In this document: positions 25,637-37,696 of the stretch, one piece after another | Numbering within the stretch: the first letter of the stretch is position 1 | Layout: the number at the start of each line of letters is the position of its first letter | DNA from: Rallus limicola | Lineage: Eukaryota > Chordata > Aves > Gruiformes > Rallidae | Assembly (NCBI GenBank): GCA_022605955.1 | Contig: JAKCOZ010000012.1 | Coordinates: 26,100,015-26,164,014 of the forward strand | DNA: 64,000 nucleotides | Direction: 5' to 3' | Position numbers and translations under genes: made by a program | The notes under the pieces: generated by a model | Databases searched by the model: none | Told to the model about the DNA's origin: nothing | What the model saw: the letters and a program-made list of their open reading frames with translations, nothing else

Positions 25637-28334
25637 TCACTAATGCAGTCCTGGCTCCACTGTTTGACCAGACATGCTGTTAATGCTGAGTTAATTCTAA
25701 GCTTGACCTCCTAAGACTGTCAGTCTTAGGTCTATGCTCAGATCCAGCTGATGTGTTGTATGTGGTATCATCCTGCTTTGCTTTTCCTGCTGGGAAAGAG
25801 CCCTGGATTCCCACTGCCTTGTTCTCACCTCTGTGTAATGTTTCTATATGAGTTGTGTGGGACCTGAAGGAGACTTTCCTGGTTTTGTTCAAGTGAACTG
25901 GGGCCTGTGATTTTCTAGGATGAGTATGCAGGAGCTCAATGCAGTGCACAGAACAAGGCCTGATCCAGAAATAGACACTAACAGTAGTATAATAAATTAT
26001 TTTTAAGTCACTGCAAAACATATTCAAATAATTTTGCCTTTTTTGTCAACTTTGCACATGAACTGCTCACTGTCATAGCAACCTCTGACTGTGCTTACTG
26101 ATTTATTCCTTTGCTGGAAAAGTCATTATTCATTGCCTGGCTAGATTTACTATACTAGTTTATCACTTAGTAATGCAAATGCAAACACAAGCAGAGGAGA
26201 GGGGGTAAAAAGCCCAGTTAAATTTGTTGTATGTAATGCCAAATGAATAAACTGCTTATTCCATAGCTGTTTGTAGTGTTCTGCCTATAGGGCCATCTAC
26301 TTGTACTGTGAATCCAGCTGTTCAGCATGGGAAGAGAGTGAGGAATTGTCTTACGGTGCTTTGACACTTTCTGGACTTCTAATTAGATCACCCAGACAGA
26401 GTCATCAGCTCTGAGCAGCGCTCTGCTAATTTGATGGAGTTCTGAGCCCACAGTTGGTTGAACAAATCTCTCTCTGCAGAAACCACCGGCACTTCCCCAG
26501 CAGACAGCGGTTGGGCTCGGGTGCAGGGAGGAAAAGGAAAGAAAGCAAAGAAGAACAATGCTTGATGTGTGTGAAACAAAAACATAGCAGAAAAAGAAGA
26601 AAACTCGCCTGCATTGCCTGGTGTCTTGATAGAAGGCAATTGTTCTTGCAAAGCTTTTGCTCTCTTCGCCTCCTTAGTCTGTTGCTGGAATGTCAGCCCA
26701 CTCAGAAGCAGGCTTGGCTGTTTTTACAAAAGAGCTTTTTATTTAATTATTAGTATTCAGAAATGTGCTTTGGTTGTTAGATGCCTTCCTTAAAAACTGC
26801 TTTTTGCCTAGGTAGCTAGAGGCGACAGAGCAGATTCATCTTAGCCTCACCTTTTGTTTGCAGAGTAACTTGGTCCAGTGATACGTTTTAGTTACATCCC
26901 CATGTAGTCTCATCCCATCTGGTGAGCTCTGAGAAGTAAGCACATAGTGACATGTTTGCAGTGTTTCAGAACTGGGAGGAAAATAAATACTTAAATATTC
27001 AGGCAGTGCCAGGTAACTGTAGTGAATTTCCCCACCTGAGCCAACCCTGTTGCTGCTTTCATCAGATCTGTGTTTCTCCCTCTTGCAGCTTCTCTCACAA
27101 TGACATCCAGCATCTTCCAGTACTTTTGCTGATGTTTGTTCATTATAATTCAGAAAGTGTGTAATTCAAACCCAGTGAATTCACTAGATTAGGCCCTAAT
27201 CATTTCAAGACAAATTAGATATCACAGGGCTGAGGACCATCTAAGTATCTAGCTAAATGTTTAATGATACAAAATACTAAAACTAGCTCTCCCATAGGCA
27301 GTAAAATTTGAGAAGTAGAAAACTGCTGAGTGACGTTTAGCTGTAATGGGAGCGGCTTCAGGATGTGAAGAGCAAACACTTTTGGGTTTATGTGGTGAAA
27401 TAAAGCTCTGTGATATGTACAAGACTTTATTCCCAGCCTGGGAATGAATCCTTTCATGGCTTTCCACTTGGATGTGGGTCCTTTTTATTTAGAGAATATA
27501 AAATCCTCTGCCTGTGATGTAGGCAGTTCCCTAGGAACCCACTAGAAATTTGAAATAAATGATCACAAGGACCGTGTCATTCTCCACAATATCAATTTTG
27601 CCTTTCCTGTCTTAACAAGGGCTACACTGAGAGCACAAAGCACCTCGTGTTTAATTCTTGTCTCAGAGCTGCAAACCCTCTAGCCATAGCTGGATAGCTT
27701 CTGAAGGGCATCGCTGTGGATTAGCGAGGTCGTCTCTGTCCTTGCTGTTCCCTCATGATTAGTGAAAATCTACATTTCCTCCTGACATGCTTGTTCCTGA
27801 TGAAATGTTGTTTTTTCTTTATTTACATATCAGGTAGTTTCCTTCATGCTATCAAACTGAAGGACTTCCAGTCTGGGATTAAACACTCCCAGATAATATT
27901 AATTCTTTAAATAATTATGTTTCTTTAAATATTGTTTGTTGTCAAAAGTGTTTCATTTTTATAATCTTACATATGAAAAGCACTACTGCCTCCTTCATTT
28001 CTTTGCTTTCCTGGTAAACAGTCTCTCTGGCTGTGTGAAATGTGGCAGTACTTTGCAAGTGGAAAAGTTCTTCTCTTTAAAAGGCAATCCTTTGGCTCTG
28101 CAGATGGAGGAGTGTGTAACCTTTGCTTGGTAACAACCTCAAATCCAAATCACATAAACATATAAAGCATGGTATTAAGGTAAAAGTTTGCCTGTGTATA
28201 AGAGGGAGCCTAACACAAGGCTGCACATGACCTTTCCTAAGTAGATGTCTCTTGTAGTGACGTCTCTCCCCACTCACTTGAAAAGGTTCAGTGTTTCAAC
28301 CTCTTCAGCGTGTTTAAAGTTCCAGAGTGTTACT

Positions 28335-28570
28335 GTGAGCGCGTGCTCCCCTCAGGAGGAATCTGAAACCATCTCAAGTGTTTTCTGACCTGCTGTGTGA
28401 AGGCAGAAAAGCTTTTAACTCCTTCCCTTGGAGCTGGCACGTGGCGCTGGAGTGGAGTGGCAGGGCGGCTTCACGCAGGTGAGGGGACGGGAAGCCTGGG
28501 GTGCACAACTGCAGCATCGCGTGGCTGCTGCAGGAGGTGGCTCTGACAGTTAGGTCACTGGTCCTACTCG
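28335..28570. other. Locally CpG-enriched patch
   Basis: About ten CpG dinucleotides occur here (GCGCG, CACGTGGCGC, GGGCGG, TTCACGC, ATCGCG), against very few in the flanking kilobases. It is too short and too sparse to call a CpG island. No TATA box or exon is recognisable beside it. It may be a small unmethylated regulatory element or simply a GC-rich fluctuation. Confidence 0.35.
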
Positions 28571-28940
28571 CTGCTTGACCTGATCCTTAAAGCATTTATT
28601 GTGAGGATCAGCAAAGCTTGTCTGTGTTCAGCACTGTGTTACATTCTAGAGAAGTGTGCAGAATGAACAACTGGGCTGTTTAAAAAAAAATCTTAAGATT
28701 CCATAGGGTGTTTTCTGCCAAATACAGACACTCTTACCTTGACTTTACAAGCCTAGTACTAGAGCTTTTACTGGGTACACCAGAGAGGCAGACTGGCTCA
28801 GTAATTACAACACCAGCAGGCCTTTCCTCCCTTGCAGAGTTCCTGTGTGACCTTGGGTAACGAACTCTTGTGTGCTTCGTTTCCCCCTCTGTGGAGTGGG
28901 GAGAAAAGCTCCTCCTGCCGATCCACGTGTCCGAGTGCAC

Positions 28941-28970
28941 ATACCCTAAACATCAATACCCTAAACATCA
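28941..28970 (+). repeat. Perfect 15-bp tandem duplication
   Basis: ATACCCTAAACATCA occurs twice back to back with no mismatch. Perfect identity suggests a recent slippage event. The unit contains CCCTAAAC, which resembles plant telomere repeat, but two copies in a vertebrate context carry no such meaning. Confidence 0.9.
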
Positions 28971-31900
28971 CGAGGCCTGAAGCTGCTCTAGAGCTGTCTG
29001 TAGAACAAGGGCAGTATTATCACTAAAAATACACATCTCTTAAACAATTTTTTTCAGTGAATAATCCAAACTAAGGGGTGTTTTTATCTAGTTAACTGTA
29101 CATTTTCTCTCATTAGACCTACTGAAGTTCATTCTGCTACCAATGCGAACGTGGCTTCCTGGCTTAGTACCATATCAGCTGTTCATACCTCTGTTGCCAG
29201 GTGGGTTGTTCCATTTGGGTCCATAAGTAACTGCATAGTGGTTTCAGAAGATAAATTGATGTTGTTAACTACCACCAAATCAAGTGACAAATGGGCACAA
29301 TAAATTTTCTGTTGCCCTGGTGTTGTTTTTTTTCCTAATAGAAGCTGTGTTTGTTTAGTAATCCAAAGCAAACATGTTCCACAGCAGGTACAGTGAACAT
29401 AAAGCTAGACTATGGAACAGATATATTAATGACAAAATAATGACATTCATACAGCCTGCTGCTAGTTATTTTCTGGGATTTTCATAAAGTGACTGTGTGT
29501 GTAGTTTATTTAAAGGGGCTGAGGCACTTGGACACTGCAAGTTTCTGGCAATCACAAATCTGTATCTTTTAGAACCTGAAAACTTAAAAATGTCTGGCAC
29601 TACCTGACTGCCTTATATAGTGCCTCATGCAGCTCATTACAATATCAAAAATTCCTAATTCCTTTCCTCATAAAACTAATAACATTTTCTGCCACATAGA
29701 AATGAGGGTTTTGTGAATAAGATGCTACTTAACCAACAGCCTGGAAACTCTTTTTCCAAGCTGGCAGTTACATGGACAAAGCTGACTACATGGTTTTTGC
29801 TCTGTCTGCTGGGGGGAAGGATGCATAGTGAAGCCTTGGGGTTAATCACAGTTACAGCCCATCAGTCATAATATTTGATACAAAATCTAGCTGTAAGATG
29901 TCATAAAACGAAAGCTCAGGTGAAAGTCTTCACATAGGTTTGTGCCCCATCTTCATTGCTGTCCTAAGAAAAAATTAATTGATGCTCACATGTGCCATGT
30001 GAGTGAATTCTTACCCCAAACTAAGTACTGCCTCCCCTCACCTGACTGCAGTGAACTTATAAATGCTTTTGAAACTTGGAGAAGTGTAGATGTGAGGTGA
30101 GGAGCAAGGGGGTGAGCAACCTTCTCCCAGGCAAAGAACAACAAACTTGGATGGGTTTCACCACCATGGGGTGGAGGAGTGACTGTCCCTTACCATCACC
30201 ATTGCAGCTGTACTCGCTCCCAAGTCGCAGAAGAATAATCCTGATGAATTTCTTTTAAAAATTACTGTGCAAACCAGTAGTTTTTATTAGTTAAAATTTA
30301 GGTGGGTATAATTTTTCTTGTGAGGGAATGCATATAAATAACAAATTTGCATTGATTTGCATGCGATTTTTGGCTGGAATCAGGGAACAGGCTGATCTGT
30401 GTTGCAAAGTGGCTGGTTTTACAATGACCCTACACACAATTTATTTGCAAGTGAAGGCTTAATGTTGGGTGGTATCTAGAATGCTCCCTGCATGCCCTGC
30501 AGTCGTGTTGCAGTGCCTGCATCAGTTGTGCATCTCTCCTGACTGCTGGTACCCTGCTCCGTAGCCCCTTTCCTATCTATTCTGGGAAGAGCCATCTATG
30601 TCACCGTGCGCTTGGGGGGTGGCCCAGCTGAGTTTTCTGTCATTTAAAAAGAGGAAAGTAGGCTTGTGCTGCAAAACTCTGGGGTGTGGATACTGGGAAG
30701 GTGTCAGTGTAACCTCTGCAGCCTCAGAATTGGGATGCTGCAGCATCAGGGACTTGTCTTGTACCGTTTTGGGTTACAGGTACCGGGGCCAGGAGGCTGG
30801 CCAGGATTTGATCAGACAACGTGTTTTGGGACATACTATATTGATTGTTGCTTTAACATATGCTCCTAAGTACAACAATAAGAATTAAAGCTGACAGAAT
30901 ATTCTTGTGTCCAAGCAACACTACGTCTCTCTTACTGGCAGATCTGCATGAAAGAGGGGTTTTTAGCCTTCCCATCTTTCAAATTCAGAAGAACAGACTA
31001 GGTCTTTCCAAGGTTTGTGGGGTTTGCTAGTTGATAATTGCTGCTTTTCTCCCAGAGAATATGACCAGACTGAAAAATAATACAGTTCCAGATTTCAAAG
31101 TGATACTTTAATTTTAAACCTGCTGTGTCATCCAAAGGATATAAAATTACACCCATTTTAACTTGTTACCTAGACTTGTATAGGAGGGGGACAAGCCCTG
31201 TTACTGCTTTAAATTTTGATTGCCCTGAATAGATCTAGGGCAGCAGAAGCATTAACAACTAAACCAATGGATTTTTTTCAGTATTAGCCTTTTTTTTTTT
31301 TTAAACTCTGAGACAAAATATCCAGGATGGATGAGACCAAGATAATAATTTTATTAGAAACCGTACTGTCTTCTCTGAGGAGCAGGGGCAGCCGACTGAG
31401 GAGAATGAATTAGTCATGGTAGCTGGTAACATCTCTAACTGTGGCTTGCTATAATCTGTGGACACATATATGCAAATAGGAAAGCCATTAACTAGACAGT
31501 TACAAGACTCCCACGTGCCCCATGGGCAGCCGTCTGTTTTGGAGCTCCAACCCTATTCCTTCACCTGGAGGATGGCTGTCCTGCTCGTGTCTTGATCCTT
31601 ACCTGGCAAGTTAGAGACTGATTGCAAGAGGAAGGCTGGCTGTGCTTACTGGAAATGGTATGGGGCATCCCAGTCTAGATCTCAGCATGGAAACTGCTGC
31701 AGTTGTTCATAGTCCTGCTCCTTGGATAATCACTTCTCACGCTATACCATGCATTAACACATGGATATTGCCTTCATGCTCCTTGCTGTACTTTCCAGTT
31801 GGAAGTGTTTTGCCCCTATTAAGCATGCACTTGGAACCCTTCTAGCAGCACCTTTCTGCTCAGCTCATGCTAAGCAATTTGAAGTGCCATGTTCAGACAC

Positions 31901-32083
31901 ATCCAGGGCTGCAGGTTGTGATCATGCCATATGAGTGTCCCCTTCCCCCTTGCTCCCCAGGCATCCCTATCACTGCTCCACTGCCCAACTGCTCCTGGCA
32001 TTCCTAGGTGCCTTGGTGCTTTTGTTCAGTGCAGTGATTACTCAGACTGTGTTAGGTTTTCATCTGTGTCTTTTAGTAAATGG

Positions 32084-32137
32084 CTAATTATTTACTCTGG
32101 AATTCTCTGCCTAATTATTTACTATGGAATTCCCTGC
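32084..32137 (+). repeat. 27-bp tandem duplication
   Basis: Two adjacent 27-base units begin CTAATTATTTACT and end GGAATTC(T/C)CTGC, with two mismatches between them. Both copies keep a TAATTA homeodomain-type core and a GAATTC word. It is a simple recent duplication of unique sequence. Confidence 0.9.
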
Positions 32138-33499
32138 CATAAGTAACTCACTAGTATTAAGCCCTGCTATTTCAGAACAAACTTAAACCTACATGCTTTT
32201 TTCCTGTAACAAAACCACAGATGTGTGCAAGATAAATTCTTCTGATCCTGGATATGCAGTGAGAAAAGAGATTATGGATTAATATTGTTTGATCTGCCTG
32301 TAATCCACCTCTCTGAATTTACGTGTGTTTTTATTAGGTACTCAAAAGTGATACTGAAGTGTGTGATTAGAGGGCAAGAGGGGAAAAAAAAAAATCAATA
32401 GCAGAACGGAATAAAGTTATTTCTCTGCCATCAGCACCAGGAATTAATTATCAGAGCTCTGTATGCAAGGAGACACAGACCCTGTTTTAGAGCTGGTTCC
32501 CTGAAGAGCCCCAAATCCCAGGTGTTCTCCCTCACAGCATCATGTGCTTTCTCTCAGGCCTTTGATTTGTCTGTGCCATATCCCAGTTAGTCAGACGTGG
32601 TTTATTATTCTGTGGCCTGGAGTGGGGAGTGATTTAATCATTTATTTTGGGTCACATTTATCTTTCAGAAAGTTTAGCTAGTGAAGTGCAGCATCCTGTA
32701 GAATGGCAGTTTTAACTTTAAGAGTTTGGGGGTTTTTTCTCCCTATTGAGAAGTTTAAAAAAGAGGTGGAAGCTTTCAAATGTTGTTGGGCAGGAGCTGG
32801 CTGGGGATAACTTTCAGAAGCAGCTGAAGTCACAGCTTTGGGGCTGGTTTTAGGTCTGCTCAGTGAGGTAAACACACAGTCTTCCTTCACTTCATACAAA
32901 CAGTGTGATAAATAGAGTCTGTTTTAATTTGCCTGTCTTGAGGAACAGCGTTTCAGTTTTTCATTTACAAATTGCTAGGGCATAGCATGTCGAGTTGTTG
33001 GAATAATTGTGGCTTTCAGGAGAAAAGAATAAATGAAAAGAGAATGGCTTTTTAAGACTGTTATTATGCAAAGACTGTGGGAAGCAACATTACTGTTGCA
33101 GTCCTTTTTGGTACATCTATTATAAATGCTCACTATTCTTTAATTTGTTAGGAGTTGAATAATCTGGTTTGTTAATGCTCACCGACAGCTTGAATGCACA
33201 GTAGTACATCAGCCCAGAGAGGTGTCACCCTTTGTGAATATTCCTTTCTTAGCTCAAAACACACCCTGAGTTTGGGACATCCATTCCCCCAGAGCTCTGA
33301 GGGTGTGTTGGTCACCTGCTTTAGTGTGGCACTGAGCGTCTGTCCTGCCTCTCACACCAACCTGGCTACGTTTGCCTTGGGCTTCGTTGCGTGACAGAGC
33401 CCTGCATGACGACTGTTCCTGCTATTTAGAGACTGATAGTCTTTGAGCCACAAAGTTCTGGTTTAAATGACATAGTTTGACAATTTATTTTTTTCTCTT

Positions 33500-33820
33500 C
33501 CTGGCCAACTTCACATGTAAGGAAGCAATTAAGCCTGCGGGCAATTAGCTGTCAATTAAAGCATGACTCTTCTTAAATTGCTTCTAAGTAACTGTGAGTT
33601 AAATTCATCAAGATGGGAAAATCAGCAAGTAATGGCAGAGTTTTATCTTAAAAAGGCTTTTGTTTCCATAGGGTCAGGCTCTCTAAGACAAAATCAGCAC
33701 TATTAGTGCTGCCTGGCACGGGTTTAAACCTCTCTCAACTTTATCTGCAGTAATTGCTATGATCAATATGCAATTATTGCAAGTAAAACAAGTTCCTAAT
33801 TAACTCTGTAAATCAAATAG
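33500..33820. promoter_or_regulatory. Candidate AT-rich enhancer-like block
   Basis: Within about 320 bases there are repeated ATTA-core words: GCAATTAAG, GCAATTAGC, TCAATTAAAG, GTAATTGC, GCAATTATTGC and CCTAATTAAC. The sequence is non-repetitive and has balanced, word-rich composition like many vertebrate conserved non-coding elements. No conservation data are available to me, so this is a hypothesis from site density alone. Confidence 0.25.
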
Positions 33821-35314
33821 GTGTGTCTAGCTTTATTTCTAGCCTTTTAAAATAAGCCTTTCAAGGATTTTGTTTTCTTCTTGTACTAATACAATTATTT
33901 TGTGTTTATAAGACTATAAAATGGTCTAAATCTGGGGTAGGTATTTACCTAGCTCTCTGTAACTGAAGTCTCTTAAGCTGTGCTGTCTCGAGTTGATGAT
34001 CTGCAAAACAGGTATGGAGAAGACATCAAAGTCCACTTCCAAAGCTTAGGCTCAGTTTGTACACCAGACACAGGACTCTGGGGAGTGAGGAAGTCTGGAA
34101 GGGAAGAGAGTCGTTCATCCTGGCTGGAGCCTTCAGAAAAGCCTTTTGGGTGTATCTGCTGGCTTTGTGGAGCTGGAGGTTGCAGATTGGGAGGCAGAGG
34201 GAGTCCCAGCTTTGCCGAGGTAGCTGGGGAACTACAGAATTGTTGTGATGGCTGGGGACAGCGGGGACTTGGACCAGTGCTGGATCTTGGGGCTGTGCTG
34301 GGCTGAGGGCTGCTCCACAGCATCTGGCTCTGAGTGTTGCAGGGGTCTGCGTGACCCCAAGGGGAGAACAGCAGCTGGGGCTGGACCCGCTGGCGTTGGT
34401 TGATGGGTTGAAGGGACAATACAGGGTGACCCAAACTGTTGGAAGCAGCTGCTTCTGCTTTTGCCTTCTCTCACAGCTCCTCCTCTTCCATCAGACGGGT
34501 CTCAGCTGGCCTTGTCAGCTCACTTCCCCCCCATCCCTTATGGACAGGCTGAGGACATGAGCTGATCACGCGCTCTGTTGACTTAGCGTGCAGTAATTGC
34601 AGGTATAAAGATATCTGTGAGTTATGAATGGAAAACACCCCCTTGGTGTATTCTCCATGCATATGGATGTGTAAAGCATTGTATCAACGAAAGCAAATTA
34701 TCCTGAAAAATGGAGCACTGGCAACAATGCTATTAAGAGGAAATGATACAGGCTTACTCTCTCTGAAGAGCAGTGCCCCCAGCAATAGTGCTTGGCCAAA
34801 TTGCAGACTAGGCGGTCTAAATTTTAAAAGGCACTTCAGGATTTCTAAACTGAGGAATTATTCATAGCATAATGTACATGTGAGCTATTTTTAGAATGTG
34901 CAGACTAGAGACTATTCATTTTACATTTACTTGGGGATTTAGACGCTGGTTTATACTGTGTAGCATGGAGATCTCTTAAAATGTCTTGTCTGCTCAGAGG
35001 AGAAAAGTAGAAAATAGTGTGCCTTGCTGCTGCTTTCAGACCATCCAGGTATCTTGTATGGTACAGGAGGACAGACACGCTGCCTTAGTCTACTTAATTG
35101 ATTTTCTACTTGTTATAGGAAAGGCAGACATAAGTTTAAAAGCCTCAATGAAAGAATACAAGCTCCAAAGTGGTGTGTGTGGGTGAGTGTGTGATATTAC
35201 TGCAGTTTCAGTGATTGCTGGGAGATGCTCAAGTCAGATATACAGGCATCCATATTGCCTTCCTGCCATGTGAAAAGCAGAAACGTAATGCTTGCAGACT
35301 GACAGGCAGCAGAA

Positions 35315-35454
35315 CCGTGCCTTGGACAGGTTAACCATGCTTTGGACAGGTTAACCGTGCCTTGGACAGGTTAACCGTGCCTTGGACAGGTTAACCGTGC
35401 CTTGGACAGGTTAACCGTGCCTTGGACAGGTTAACCATGCCTTGGACAGGTTAC
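35315..35454 (+). repeat. 20-bp minisatellite, 7 copies
   Basis: Seven head-to-tail copies of the 20-base unit CCGTGCCTTGGACAGGTTAA occur. Units 1, 3, 4, 5 and 6 are identical. Units 2 and 7 have CCATGC for CCGTGC, a CpG-to-CpA change, and unit 2 also has CTTT for CCTT. Unit 7 ends TTAC. Six of the seven units keep GGTTAACC, a palindrome containing the GTTAA half-site known for HNF1 proteins. High internal identity suggests recent expansion. The array lies in otherwise unique DNA. Confidence 0.97.
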
Positions 35455-36479
35455 CTGTATTTCCCCTATCGAAGCAGCACAGGACATGTAACCACTGTAA
35501 CTGCTCTCTGGGAGCATGAGGAGTATCCTTTACTCACAGTGTAAGATTGCAGGTGAGCAGGTTGTGTTGCCAGATGATGGTGCCCAGAGGCTGAAGGCTC
35601 AGAGACATGATCCACCTTGCAAAACCACCCTCAGAGGGTAGATTTTTTTTTCCAAGAGAGAGGATTCAGATGAATTGCAGTTTGCTTCCCCAAATGAACT
35701 TGCCATGGAGGCTGCAGAGCTGCTGCTGTCCCCACGCCTGGCAGCTTTACACAAACATTAAACCCATTTTTATATCAGCCTTTAAATGTCACCAAGGAGA
35801 AACCCAGGCAAAGCCCTGAAAATATTCAGGGGAGAAGATTTGGTGGAAAAAAAATACTTTAAAGCGCTTCTTCAGTTGGAAGCAGCTGCAGAGGAATCAC
35901 TTGAGTGTTTACTCCAGCCTTTGCCATTAATATTTATCTTGGAGGAGCTGAGAAGGCAGAAAGGGAAAGTGCTTTGGGATCGGTCCATTAGGCTGGAGGT
36001 GAGACAGAAGAACACATGAAAGCATTTGCTGACCACGCAACATCTATCTCTTTCAATAATAGAAATATATTTCTATTTTTGTGCTCTTGAGACAAGGGTT
36101 GTGTTAATGGCTTTCACTGCAGTAAAAGCCATGCCATGGCTTCTGCTCAGCCTAATGACTGTTCATATCCAGGTCTTGGGAGGGCAGAGGCTGGGAAGAA
36201 AGTCTCAGGCCACGTTCTTCCCAGCTTCAAATGCACAGGCAGATTTATGTCTGGGATCTAATCCTGCTGCAGCGTTACACATTCAACCCTGCCTTATGTT
36301 TGTAGAGAAGTAGCTTGCTTTTGAAAGATACTTGAATCTTGTGTGAACTCAAACTGGCTGTAAATTATCATCTCCTGATGGCACCTCCTTAGTAGGGTAG
36401 GTGCAAGAAGTTGATTAGAGGTGGTGAGTAACCTTTCCTTTGTTACCACAAGGTCATGTAGGGCTACAGAGATGATTAT

Positions 36480-36890
36480 GGCCTGGAGCATCTCCCCTAC
36501 GAGGAAAGGTTGAATGAACTGGGGCTGTTCAGCCTGGAGAGAAGCAGCCTGAGAGGGGATCTGATCACTGGGGATCAATAGCTGAAGGGTGGGACACAGG
36601 GGGACATGGGCAGCCTCTGCTCAGTGTCTGTGGGGACAGGACAAGGGGTGATGGGCTCAAGTTGGAGCACAGGGAGTTCCCCCCCAATGTGGGGAAGAAC
36701 TTCTTCCAGGTGAGGGTGAGGGAGCCCTGGGCCAGGCTGCCCAGGGGGTGTGGAGTCTCCTTCTCTGGAGAGATTCCAGCCCCGTCTGGACACCGCCCTG
36801 TGTGCCCTGTCCTAGGGACCCTGCTTTGGCAGGGGGTTGCACCCCATGGGCTCTGGAGGGCCCTGCCAACCCCTGGGATTCTGTGATATC
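36480..36890 (+). mobile_element. CR1 LINE 3' fragment (group B)
   Basis: About 410 bases of CR1 in plus orientation begin at 'ctggagcatctcccctacga' and cover the ORF2 C-terminal end ('gttcagcctggagagaagca') and the 3' UTR. The 3' UTR has the B1-type segment ('acaccgccctgtgtgccctg') and ends 'cctgccaacccctgggattc' plus TGTGATAT. The ORF2 part has indels near 36570 and no continuous frame. It is more diverged in its 5' half than the 60-62 kb copies. Confidence 0.95.
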
Positions 36891-37560
36891 TGGCTCTCAA
36901 AATAGCTGGTAGTTGATGGCTGGACTGTCTGTTCTTGATGAACATCACAATTAATTTGTAGCTAAAGCTGCTCCTTTGAAGACTGTTTGTGTGGATATAA
37001 ACTCCTCTCGTATGCACTGACCAGAACTGGCTGCTAGATTAAAGCAGAGTTTCCTCTCCTCTTCATTAGGTCCAACATCCTGGTGACAAGATTGAGTAGG
37101 GTCTGAAATGAAGTGGGTGCCTTGCTTTGCTTTATGGGTTTTTTTGGGAGAACTATTTCCAGTTCCTATTTTTCAAGGGAGCTCTGTCACAAAGTTTCTT
37201 GCAGGTCATAAATATCAACTACACCTTGTGTTCACAACTGGGTTGTAAGTCTTTGGTGAAGACTAAAATATTGTATATTATTAAAGGTGCTTTCAGGAGG
37301 TGTACCCATAAAACAGAGTTATTCATAACATCTTTCATGCATGTTTTGCAGGAAAATATGTCTTGTCAAGCTGACTGTGAAGGAGGAGATTTATTGTTCC
37401 ACACTGAATATACTAATGTATGGGAACTTGTGCAGCCCTGTTCCTGAGGGGGAGCAGCTGGAAGCCACAGGCAGCAGAGTATTACTGAAACTTAACGTTC
37501 ACAGGAATGTCCTAAAAATCTCCATGCTTCACTGAAATTATATTATCTTATGGTTTGGGG

Positions 37561-37600
37561 CTTTTAATTGTTCTTTTAGTGTTTTAATTGTTCTTTTAGC
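37561..37600 (+). repeat. 20-bp tandem duplication
   Basis: The unit TTTTAATTGTTCTTTTAG occurs twice with a 20-base period and differs only at the junction bases. T-rich sequence of this kind duplicates easily by slippage. Confidence 0.9.
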
Positions 37601-37649
37601 CCTTTCAGGCTTTATAGGTGGCTTTTGAGAGGCTGCTGTAGTATAAGCA

Positions 37650-37696
37650 CATATATATATGTGTGCTTTTTTTATATATATATATATATATATATA
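37650..37696 (+). repeat. (AT)n microsatellite, two blocks
   Basis: A short AT block (37650-37660) is followed by GTGTGCTTTTTTT and then a longer TATATA block (37673-37696). GCACA left of the first block and TGTGC right of it are complementary, so the first block can fold as a small hairpin. Confidence 0.9.

Larger units (their letters stand above)
25640..36479. other. Long CR1-free non-coding stretch
   Basis: No gene is recognised in nearly 11 kb. It contains three kinds of small tandem duplication (28941, 32084, 35315), a modestly CpG-enriched patch at 28.33-28.57 kb, and a homeodomain-site-rich block at 33.5-33.8 kb, all listed separately. A 153-codon minus frame at 33973-34434 overlaps plus-strand frames, is rich in Pro, Ser and Gln, and has no recognisable domain. 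Confidence 0.45.

Noticed and set aside
28941..28970. CCCTAAAC repeats as telomere-like sequence
   Set aside because: Only two copies of a 15-base unit exist. The vertebrate telomere repeat is TTAGGG and the period does not fit.
35315..35454. Regular repeats as a CRISPR array
   Set aside because: The 20-base units are directly adjacent with no unique spacers, and the genome is vertebrate.
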